Positions 6,229 to 11,070 of a stretch of DNA of 12,065 bases are shown piece after piece (position 1 is the stretch's first letter; the number at the start of each line of letters is the position of its first letter). A program made the position numbers and the translations under genes. The notes below the pieces were generated by a model. It had not been told where the DNA came from and ran no database searches. It worked only from the letters and a program-made list of their open reading frames with translations. The DNA comes from Candidatus Aenigmatarchaeota archaeon (GTDB taxonomy: Archaea > Aenigmatarchaeota > Aenigmatarchaeia > QMZP01): contig DAOVFN010000008.1 in the NCBI GenBank assembly GCA_030672885.1, forward strand, positions 1-12,065, given 5' to 3'.

Positions 6229-7221
6229 TCAGAAGAGATGGTCATCAACAAGCCTTGCTGCCTCTCCCGGCTTGCATAAAACCACGTCCTCTATTCCCTC
6301 AATATCCTTTAGCCTCTTGGTTATCTCCCCAACATCCTTTTCAAGGCACATTATCTTGACCTGGGGTCCTGCATCCATGGTGAAATAGGACTCCAGACCT
6401 GAGTCCCTCCACCCCATCACCGAATGCATGATTCTCATGGTTGCGTCGTTCCAGTAGATTATGGGAGGTTTTGTGGTAATCATGGTTGCATGCATCTTGA
6501 GTGCATTGTATTCAGCTGTTGAGCCCACCCTGGTGAAGTCCTTGTCAGCTATGCCCTGCTTGACTGCATCTATGTCCCCCTGAACTGTTGCAAGCCAGTC
6601 TTTGTAATATGGGCATGTATCCACTGTCTGGGCCATGCCTGCTGTTGACTTCACCTTTTTCTGAGCAGTTGAGGTGATTACAGCTATCATCCTGAAGCCC
6701 CAGTGGTCAGGAGGCGCAATCTGAACACCATAGGAGTCAGAACCATCCTCTTTTTCTCCCTTCTGCCATTCCACGAACCCGCCCTCTATGGACCTTGAGG
6801 CAGAGCCAGAGCCCCTCCTTGCAATTATGGAGAGCTCCCTCTTGTCCAAGTTCATGCCAGCTGCCTTGGATGCTGCAAGTGTAATCGCAGCAAAACCAGA
6901 GGCAGAGCTTGCCAGCCCTGCTGCTGTAGGGAAGTTGTTCTCAGTCATTACCTTGGCCTTTTCCCTGATGCCCGCTTTCTCTCTTATCAGGTCAAGGTGC
7001 TTGACAGTCTTGTCATAGGCATTTCCCTCGCCAATCTCTTTACCGTTGATTATGAATATATCCTTTTCATAGCTCGGTGAGAATTCCACGGTTGTCTTTG
7101 TGTGCATGCCGTCCACTGTCATGGAGACGCTGCCGTTGTTGGGAAGCATAAGCTTCTTGTCCCTCTTGCCCCAGTATTTGGTGAGGGCAATGTTTGCGTT
7201 TGCTGTTGCCGTTGCTTTCAT
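6229..7221 (-). CDS. mvaD: diphosphomevalonate decarboxylase
   Basis: A 330-residue GHMP-fold enzyme that phosphorylates and decarboxylates 5-diphosphomevalonate to isopentenyl diphosphate. NIALTKYWGKRD at residues 10-21 contains the catalytic Lys15. LPNNGSVSMT is at 26-35, and the phosphate-binding loop FPTAAGLASSASGFA is at 97-111. RRGSGSASRS at 135-144 carries Ser138, Ser140 and Arg143, which contact substrate phosphates. FTMDAGP at 280-286 holds the catalytic base Asp283. All match true decarboxylases. Related archaeal proteins can be mevalonate 3-kinases or phosphomevalonate decarboxylases. The adjacent phosphomevalonate kinase and the intact Lys/Arg/Asp set argue for the diphosphate substrate. 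It is the first gene of the minus-strand operon, with a TATA box about 24 bp upstream and a weak gatgtgat element just before the ATG. Confidence 0.94.
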   Translation of the reverse strand: MKATATANANIALTKYWGKRDKKLMLPNNGSVSMTVDGMHTKTTVEFSPSYEKDIFIINGKEIGEGNAYDKTVKHLDLIREKAGIREKAKVMTENNFPTAAGLASSASGFAAITLAASKAAGMNLDKRELSIIARRGSGSASRSIEGGFVEWQKGEKEDGSDSYGVQIAPPDHWGFRMIAVITSTAQKKVKSTAGMAQTVDTCPYYKDWLATVQGDIDAVKQGIADKDFTRVGSTAEYNALKMHATMITTKPPIIYWNDATMRIMHSVMGWRDSGLESYFTMDAGPQVKIMCLEKDVGEITKRLKDIEGIEDVVLCKPGEAARLVDDHLF

Positions 7222-7240
7222 GAAATCACATCATTAATAG

Positions 7241-7250
7241 TATTATAGTA
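7241..7250 (-). promoter_or_regulatory. TATA box of the mvaD operon, possibly bidirectional
   Basis: On the minus strand tactataata is centred about 24 bp upstream of the mvaD ATG, giving a leaderless operon. The same AT-rich block read on the plus strand (tattatagta) is 15-25 bp before the structured RNA candidate starting near 7261, so it may act in both directions. Confidence 0.5.
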
Positions 7251-7260
7251 CCTGACATAA

Positions 7261-7364
7261 TCTTGTGCATCAGCACGAGAGTGCATGCACATCTCTTGAA
7301 ACCAGCGGTTTCAAGTCTTTGCAGCAGAGCTGCAAATCTCTCGCATTGGCATGCAAGACTTTTT
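7261..7364 (+). ncRNA. candidate structured small RNA, unrecognised family
   Basis: The non-coding gap between mvaD and tRNA-Thr contains an unusually dense set of nested perfect helices. An outer helix pairs tcttg and cat (7261-7265, 7268-7270) with atgcaaga (7351-7358), leaving a 2-nt bulge. A second helix pairs cgagag (7276-7281) with ctctcg (7338-7343). Inside are two hairpins: cttgaaacc/ggtttcaag (7295-7303/7307-7315, 9 bp, 3-nt loop) and tttgcagc/gctgcaaa (7318-7325/7329-7336, 8 bp, 3-nt loop). The palindrome gtgcatgcac is at 7281-7290. The structure is followed at once by five T residues (7360-7364), the usual archaeal stop signal, and preceded by a TATA-like block. I see no box C/D or H/ACA signature. 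It could alternatively be a mobile-element remnant or a regulatory site. Confidence 0.5.
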
Positions 7365-7427
7365 GGAATAATGTCCGATACAACCAGCAAAGGACAATTT
7401 CCAATTTGTTATGCCCTTTACTATAAG

Positions 7428-7437
7428 TTAATAAATA
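7428..7437 (+). promoter_or_regulatory. TATA box of tRNA-Thr
   Basis: The element ttaataaata is centred about 26 bp before the first base of the tRNA (7459), predicting almost no 5' leader. An alternative, tttactataag, lies at 7417-7427. Confidence 0.5.
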
Positions 7438-7458
7438 CATTCTATAATAAATGGATAA

Positions 7459-7574
7459 GCCTCGGTAGCTCAGTCGGTACCTTTTTGTGAAAGCATGTTG
7501 CCAGCGCATATTGGGCGACAAAGAGCGTCACCTTGGTAAGGTGAAGGTCGCGTGTTCGAATCTCGCCCGAGGCT
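7459..7574 (+). tRNA. tRNA-Thr(GGT) with a 43-nt intron in the D-loop
   Basis: Exon 1 is 7459-7478 and exon 2 is 7522-7574; joined they give a 73-nt tRNA. Acceptor stem gcctcgg (7459-7465) pairs perfectly with ccgaggc (7567-7573). D-stem gctc (7468-7471) pairs with gagc (7523-7526). Anticodon stem tcacc/ggtga encloses the loop ttggtaa, giving anticodon GGT (7535-7537). The T-arm is gcgtg/ctcgc around ttcgaat, with one T-T mismatch. Discriminator T7574 is typical of archaeal tRNA-Thr, and no CCA is encoded. The intron interrupts the D-loop between positions 20 and 21. Its ends form a bulge-helix-bulge: exon gtcg (7473-7476) pairs with intron cgac (7516-7519), with 3-nt bulges gta (7477-7479) and aaa (7520-7522) holding the predicted cuts. 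The HAD gene begins 16 nt downstream. Confidence 0.92.
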
Positions 7575-7590
7575 CTGGGCGGTAATTATC

Positions 7591-8373
7591 ATGCCAAGAT
7601 ATCTGATAGCCATTGATTTGCATGGAACCCTTCTTGACGGGCAATGGGAGATAAAGCCCGGAATCAGAAAAGAACTGGTCGCTAATCTGCAGGCTGTCAG
7701 AGATTTCTGCAAGGTGTATGTGTGCTCAGGCAATGACCTGACATTCATTGAAGACCATGTTCCGCCTGAATTAAGAGAATGTTTCGATGGCTATATCCTT
7801 GAAACAGGCTGCGTAATAAGTGACGGAACAGATGAAAAGACAATAGTCCCTGAACACATGATAAACGATATCAAATGCCTTGAAGCAAGGCTAAAGGAAT
7901 CAAAGCCAAGCCACGTAAAGTATTTTGCAAGGAGGCTGGCCACCATAAGCATGTTCACGACAGATGCCAGTGGGGGCGTTGACCCGGACATGATCTATCC
8001 AGGCATCCGGGATCTGGTAAGGGAATTCGGATATGATGAAAGGGTTCTTGTGACACATTCGAGCGTGGCAGTCGATATCATTCCCAGGGGATACAACAAA
8101 TTCTCAGGCATAGAACACCTTTCTGATGGACTGCAGACCATTGGGATTGCTGATTCCCTGAATGATTACCACATGATTTTGCATGCAGACCATTCCTTTG
8201 TCCCTGCTAACTCGTCCCCTAAGCTGATTGATAAATTAAAAGGCAACGGAAAGGTCGCCGCCCCAATCAGGGGCGCAGAAGCGCATCCAGAAAACACGGT
8301 TCTGATGAGCAGATATGATTCCACAAGGGGTGTTATAGACATACTGGATTTCATAAACAATAACCTAAGGTAG
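7591..8373 (+). CDS. HAD-superfamily hydrolase, Cof-like type (phosphatase)
   Basis: A 260-residue cytoplasmic protein of the haloacid dehalogenase superfamily with a C2-type cap inserted between motifs II and III, as in sugar-phosphate and phosphoglycolate phosphatases. Motif I is DLHGTLLDG at residues 9-17 (nucleophile Asp9). Motif II is VCSGND (Ser46) and motif III is around Lys170 in YNKFSG. Motif IV is GIADSLND at 185-192 (Asp188, Asp192). Motif I has His11 where phosphatases normally have the general-acid Asp, so activity may be altered. The substrate is not predictable. The start at 7591 is chosen over 7552, which lies inside the tRNA; ggcggt about 10 nt upstream is a possible ribosome site. 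The gene probably shares a transcript with tRNA-Thr. It is less GC-rich than its neighbours, judged by eye. Confidence 0.82.
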   Translation: MPRYLIAIDLHGTLLDGQWEIKPGIRKELVANLQAVRDFCKVYVCSGNDLTFIEDHVPPELRECFDGYILETGCVISDGTDEKTIVPEHMINDIKCLEARLKESKPSHVKYFARRLATISMFTTDASGGVDPDMIYPGIRDLVREFGYDERVLVTHSSVAVDIIPRGYNKFSGIEHLSDGLQTIGIADSLNDYHMILHADHSFVPANSSPKLIDKLKGNGKVAAPIRGAEAHPENTVLMSRYDSTRGVIDILDFINNNLR

Positions 8374-8435
8374 CTGCCCTCAGCAGCCCTGCTCTTGGCA
8401 CCCAATTCAAACTTTTAAACCCATATACCATCAAT

Positions 8436-8443
8436 ACTATAAT
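8436..8443 (+). promoter_or_regulatory. TATA-like element of the tRNA-Trp gene
   Basis: The element actataat predicts a start near 8465, just before the leader strand (8470-8483) that pairs with the trailer. A second candidate, cttttaaac, is at 8412-8420. Confidence 0.4.
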
Positions 8444-8486
8444 CCCCGCCCGGCCTTGGTACACAGGAATGGCAGGCAAGGGTTTC

Positions 8487-8757
8487 GGGGGCGTGAGGTA
8501 GTGGCTATCCTGGTAGGCTCCAGTTGTCATCTGGAGCTTAGATGGATGTTTTGACTTCCGGATGATAGAAGGATACCTGCTCACCCGAGTTCGATAAACC
8601 CTTTTCAAGAAATCGGCATCTCGAGCCAAAAACGAGAGATGACGAGATGTCCCGCGTCTCTGCGAGACACGAAAGCTTAAGCCAAAAGGAGCTGACCTAC
8701 GCTCCGCTTCGGCCAGCTTCCAAATGAAAGAGGTTTGGGCAAGTCTCGGCGCCCCCA
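8487..8757 (+). tRNA. tRNA-Trp(CCA) in three exons, with introns in the anticodon loop and the T-loop
   Basis: Exons 8487-8523, 8575-8594 and 8743-8757 join to a 72-nt tRNA. Acceptor gggggcg (8487-8493) pairs with cgccccc (8750-8756), and the discriminator is A8757. The D-arm is agg/cct with loop agtggcta. Anticodon stem gtagg (8513-8517) pairs with cctgc (8576-8580, one G-T pair), and the spliced loop ctccaga carries anticodon CCA (8520-8522). T-stem ccgag (8585-8589) pairs with ctcgg (8745-8749), and the spliced T-loop is ttcgagt. Intron 1 (8524-8574, 51 nt) is at the usual 37/38 site and folds into an 11-bp helix (8524-8534/8558-8568), though its bulge-helix-bulge core is imperfect. Intron 2 (8595-8742, 148 nt) is at 58/59, closed by aaacc/ggttt plus tttc/gaaa helices, with the predicted cut after gcaa. 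No CCA is encoded. Confidence 0.85.
8595..8742 (+). other. 148-nt T-loop intron of tRNA-Trp
   Basis: The intron folds locally into three stems. One pairs catctcg (8617-8623) with cgagatg (8643-8649). One is gtctc-tgc-gagac (8656-8668). One pairs ggagctg (8688-8694) with cagcttc (8714-8720) with a G-T pair. The ends are closed by 8596-8606 pairing with 8726-8736 (one mismatch, one wobble). It is far too short to encode a homing endonuclease. It is several times longer than typical archaeal tRNA introns, so it could carry a small RNA. Confidence 0.6.
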
Positions 8758-8915
8758 TCACACCCTTTTGCTGCCAGCATTATTGCCAACTAACCGCGTG
8801 GCATGTTACCGGCAACGAGTCCTGCCCGGCCACAAGAGCGTTCACGGAAAACACAATAACCTTTACAATGGGCCCACATCTTGTTGTTTTGGGGACAGCG
8901 GGATATCATACAATG

Positions 8916-8925
8916 CTTATTATAT
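8916..8925 (+). promoter_or_regulatory. TATA box of the pilin-like operon (leaderless)
   Basis: The element cttattatat is centred about 25 bp before the ATG at 8946, and no Shine-Dalgarno is present. This supports 8946 rather than an upstream in-frame ATG as the start. Confidence 0.55.
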
Positions 8926-8945
8926 TCCAGAAACAATATTCTAGT

Positions 8946-9407
8946 ATGAGGGCGCAGGCACCCCCCAGGACGAACAAGAGAGCGCATGCCTCCTCGCGGG
9001 GACAGGCAGCAATCGAATACTTTGTCATAGCGGGCATGGTCATGATGTTCATGATTCCCATATGGGCCTATGTCGTGACCACCCAGCAGCAGGTTTCTGA
9101 TGAGCTGTCCCTCTCATATACAAGGAATGCGGCCAAGCAGATAGCCGATGCTGCCAGCCTTGTGTATTCCCAGGGCGAGCCCGCAAAGATAAACATAAAG
9201 GTCTACATCCCGAACGGCGTAACCAACGTGAGCATAGTGAACAAGATGATTATATTCAACATCCTGACAGGCCCCCAGGTATCCGAGGTATGGTACACAT
9301 CCACAGCAGAGCTCCAGGGCGATGGCGAGATACCATGCAGCGAAGGATACTATTATTTTGATATAATATCCCACGATACCTATGTCGAGATTAACCGCAC
9401 GGTCTAG
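8946..9407 (+). CDS. type IV pilin-like protein 1
   Basis: A 153-residue exported filament-type protein. Its N terminus is a class III (prepilin) signal: a basic leader MRAQAPPRTNKRAHASSRG, then Q20-AAIE24-Y followed by a hydrophobic helix to about residue 45. Prepilin peptidase should cut between Gly19 and Gln20, leaving the family's Glu at mature position +5. The rest is a small, probably beta-rich, extracellular domain with an N-x-S glycosylation site and one cysteine. It heads an operon of three such genes. No assembly ATPase, membrane platform or peptidase gene is seen in the window, so these are likely filament subunits or minor pilins acting with machinery encoded elsewhere. The start is set by the TATA box 25 bp upstream. 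Confidence 0.8.
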   Translation: MRAQAPPRTNKRAHASSRGQAAIEYFVIAGMVMMFMIPIWAYVVTTQQQVSDELSLSYTRNAAKQIADAASLVYSQGEPAKINIKVYIPNGVTNVSIVNKMIIFNILTGPQVSEVWYTSTAELQGDGEIPCSEGYYYFDIISHDTYVEINRTV

Positions 9408-9915
9408 TGCGCTTCCTTGCACAGGCACCCTGATGGGCACACCCTCCCGGGCACACTCTCTTGGGCACACCCTCCCGGGTACAGGCCCCCCTCCGGGTAC
9501 AGGCAGGCGGGCCCAGGCCCCCCTCCGGGCACAAACCAGCATGGAGTTCATGATAATATTCATGCTCTTCCTGGTGGCCACCGGCGTGGCCATGGCAGCA
9601 AGCGTGAACAGGAGCCATGCCATATCCCAGGCACAGATGGACATGGAGTCTCACAACCTATTGAGGAGAGTGTCCGGTGGGATAAACACAGCCTGTCTCG
9701 AGGGGGACGGATTCTCCATGGATGTCACCGTGCCAGAGAGGATGCTCAGGCTGGACTACACCATAGACATAAACTCCAACGAGGCGATATTAAGGGTGGC
9801 GGGCAACACATATGTGCAATACCTCCTGACCAACAATGTCACTGGGGACATAGCCAAGGGGACGAATCGCATACTCAACAGCAACGGAGAGATAGTGATT
9901 ACGGAGGCACCATGA
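9382..9915 (+). CDS. type IV pilin-like protein 2 (start uncertain)
   Basis: A pilin-like protein with the signal RAQTSME followed by a hydrophobic helix (about residues 56-74 from this start). Prepilin peptidase should cut at Ala50-Gln51, with Glu55 at mature position +5. Cut this way, the mature protein has about 127 residues. The start is unclear. ATG 9382 overlaps the end of pilin 1 by 26 nt and gives a 50-residue, Pro/Gly/Arg-rich leader, far longer than usual. ATG 9433 shortens it to 33 residues, and ATG 9541 would remove the cleavage site. None has a Shine-Dalgarno, and translation coupled to pilin 1 is plausible. Much of the long leader is encoded by a GC-rich tandem repeat. Its stop overlaps the start of pilin 3 (ATGA). 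Confidence 0.72.
   Translation: MSRLTARSSALPCTGTLMGTPSRAHSLGHTLPGTGPPPGTGRRAQAPLRAQTSMEFMIIFMLFLVATGVAMAASVNRSHAISQAQMDMESHNLLRRVSGGINTACLEGDGFSMDVTVPERMLRLDYTIDINSNEAILRVAGNTYVQYLLTNNVTGDIAKGTNRILNSNGEIVITEAP
9435..9534 (+). repeat. degenerate GC-rich tandem repeat in the pilin 2 leader
   Basis: Units begin with GGGCAC or GGGTAC. Three 14-nt copies (9435, 9449, 9463; two are identical, gggcacaccctccc) are followed by alternating 18-nt and 14-nt variants at 9477, 9495 and 9509, and a final partial unit at 9527. Because 14 is not a multiple of three, each copy is read in a different frame. A similar block (gggcgcaggcacccccc) encodes the leader of pilin 1 at 8950. Confidence 0.8.
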
Positions 9916-10445
9916 AGGCATGTTCCAATGCATCTGGGTGCATGTTCCGGAAGGCCCAGGCCTGGTCATTCGATTTCATGGCATCAGTGATCATGTTCTT
10001 CATGATACTGACAGTCCTGTTCTTTACATGGGAGTACACGTCCTTACAGAGCAATGACCATGTCATGTTCAATGACATGGAGAGCAGCGCCCTCACCCTG
10101 GCGGACAGCATGATAAGGAGCAGGGGGTTCCCTAGGGACTGGAACGGGTCAAACATCCAGGTCCTTGGTCTTGCGTCAGAAGAGAACGTGCTCAATGAAA
10201 CAAAGATGCTGATGTTCGTCCAGATGGACTACGGTGATGCCAAGAGGATTCTGGGCATACCTGCCTATGAGTTCTATTTCCGGATACTCCACCTCAACGG
10301 CACCCAGGCCTGGGCCAACAACACAGAACTCCTCACAGGCCTGGACCCGACGGTGTTCCAGAACAGCACCATGGTGGTGCCCATAGAGAGGTGCATACTT
10401 TTTGACCACAGTGTAGCCAAGCTCAGCTTCATGCTCTGGCGCTAG
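9912..10445 (+). CDS. type IV pilin-like protein 3
   Basis: A 177-residue protein with a short Lys/Arg leader, then KAQAWSFDF and a hydrophobic helix (about residues 20-40). This is the pattern of archaeal pseudopilins that have Asp near mature position +5/+6; the cut is probably Ala15-Gln16. The extracellular domain has several N-x-S/T sites (for example NGS, NET, NGT, NNT, NST), suggesting N-glycosylation of a surface protein. The start is well defined: ggagg at 9903-9907 lies four bases upstream, and the ATG overlaps the TGA of pilin 2, so the two are translationally coupled. It is the last gene of the operon. Its TAG shares the bases CTAG with the stop of the convergent small gene. Confidence 0.78.
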   Translation: MKACSNASGCMFRKAQAWSFDFMASVIMFFMILTVLFFTWEYTSLQSNDHVMFNDMESSALTLADSMIRSRGFPRDWNGSNIQVLGLASEENVLNETKMLMFVQMDYGDAKRILGIPAYEFYFRILHLNGTQAWANNTELLTGLDPTVFQNSTMVVPIERCILFDHSVAKLSFMLWR

Positions 10446-10708
10446 ATTTCTATCTCAAGGAGCTTGTACTTGAGCTTTATCCTGAACCCCAAATCTTTTA
10501 TGGCCTTTCGTATGACTGATTTTTCCTTGCCTGTCTTCAGAAGCTGCATGTCAATGCCCAGACCCATCAGGGGAAGGGGCTTCTTTACATCGATCGTGAA
10601 CTCCCCTTTCTTGTAGTTTACCTCAGCCACGGCTGACTCGTCTATCATGATGACGAGCCTTGCCTTTCCAAAGAACTTCTCTATCAGCTCCATTCGCTTG
10701 GGGTCCAT
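10442..10708 (-). CDS. small conserved-looking protein, unrecognised
   Basis: An 88-residue, Lys-rich soluble protein that I do not recognise. The N-terminal 20 residues look helical (MELIEKFFGKARLV). The middle has alternating strand-like segments (VNYKKGEFTIDVKKPLP), and the C terminus a helix then IKLKYKLLEIEI. No signal peptide, membrane segment or metal motif is visible. gggatgtg just before the ATG is a plausible ribosome site. It lies 17 nt downstream of the other small minus-strand gene, so the two form a probable operon. Its stop shares CTAG with the stop of pilin 3. Tidy gene boundaries support it being real. Confidence 0.65.
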   Translation of the reverse strand: MDPKRMELIEKFFGKARLVIMIDESAVAEVNYKKGEFTIDVKKPLPLMGLGIDMQLLKTGKEKSVIRKAIKDLGFRIKLKYKLLEIEI

Positions 10709-10725
10709 GGCACATCCCTAAAGGG

Positions 10726-10917
10726 CTATTTCTTTTCTGGCTTTCCTGTAACCAAGGTGAAGCTGATTTGTCCCTCGAGCTTTATCTTGTTGTCCCCGAT
10801 ATTGAACTGCACTCCGTCAAGGTTGACCCTGGTGGTGGCTTCTTTCCCGCTAAGTACATCCAAAAACTTTGTTATGAGCTCTTCCTTGTTCTTGATTATA
10901 TCTTCAATAATTCCCAT
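10726..10917 (-). CDS. small protein, unrecognised, first gene of a two-gene operon
   Basis: A 63-residue soluble protein of unknown function. The first 25 residues form an acidic/basic helix (EDIIKNKEELITKFLDVLSG), followed by strand-like segments (TRVNLDGVQFNIG, KIKLEGQISFTLV) and a charged tail. The ATG at 10917 is preferred over the TTG at 10920. It is preceded within three bases by gaggtgat (10928-10921, minus strand), a near-perfect match to the archaeal 16S anti-Shine-Dalgarno. That site is the main evidence that the gene is real. The overall helix-then-strands layout resembles that of the 88-residue gene behind it, and the two may interact or be distant relatives; this is inference. 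Confidence 0.65.
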   Translation of the reverse strand: MGIIEDIIKNKEELITKFLDVLSGKEATTRVNLDGVQFNIGDNKIKLEGQISFTLVTGKPEKK

Positions 10918-10920
10918 CAA

Positions 10921-10928
10921 ATCACCTC
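10921..10928 (-). promoter_or_regulatory. consensus Shine-Dalgarno of the 63-residue protein
   Basis: Read on the minus strand, gaggtgat lies three bases before the ATG at 10917 and fixes that start. An inverted repeat gccgg-ttcctgt-ccggc (10943-10959) lies in the leader just upstream. Confidence 0.75.
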
Positions 10929-11034
10929 TTTATCTTAATCCGGCCGGTTCCTGTCCGGCTGTCGAGACCTCTCTACCATGCTGATTGCTGCATGACGTAT
11001 TGGTCTCATTAATGAATTAATATAATTAAACGCC

Positions 11035-11045
11035 TATATATAAAA
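11035..11045 (+). promoter_or_regulatory. TATA box of the HerA-like gene
   Basis: The element tatatataaaa is centred about 31 bp before the GTG at 11071, predicting a start near 11066 and a leader of about five bases. The AT-rich block 11009-11045 lies between divergent genes and may serve both. Confidence 0.6.
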
Positions 11046-11070
11046 CATCGCCTTGTTTTGGTGGTTTTGC

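Larger units (their letters stand above)
8470..8776 (+). repeat. complementary leader and trailer flanking tRNA-Trp
   Basis: Leader bases 8470-8483 pair with trailer bases 8762-8776. tggcag pairs with ctgcca, caa with ttg, and gggt with accc, interrupted only by a bulged G (8476) and two bulged T (8766-8767). The 13 pairs would lock the whole 271-nt precursor at the base of one long stem. The region from here to the next gene (8777-8945) contains only a promoter and no gene that I recognise. Confidence 0.65.

Noticed and set aside
7261-7364. CRISPR or inverted-repeat array
   Set aside because: The inverted repeats differ in sequence from each other, so there is no direct repeat-spacer pattern.
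8639-8695. Box C/D guide RNA inside the T-loop intron
   Set aside because: Only a one-mismatch box C and a CTGA are present, with no convincing C'/D' pair or terminal stem.
8470-8776. Bulge-helix-bulge between leader and trailer of tRNA-Trp
   Set aside because: The bulges (one G, two T) flank a 3-bp helix in the opposite topology to a true bulge-helix-bulge, so splicing of the flanks is unlikely.
8447-8780. Possible RNase P RNA or SRP RNA, given a long GC-rich structured non-coding region
   Set aside because: No conserved RNase P core or SRP domain IV sequence could be found, whereas the exons assemble into a complete tRNA-Trp.
8724-8945. Longer N terminus of pilin 1 starting at 8724
   Set aside because: It would begin inside the tRNA-Trp intron; the TATA box at 8916-8925 and the prepilin signal support 8946.
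9417-9911. Upstream extension of pilin 3 in the same frame
   Set aside because: The ggagg site and the ATGA overlap place the start at 9912; the upstream frame lies out of frame within pilin 2.
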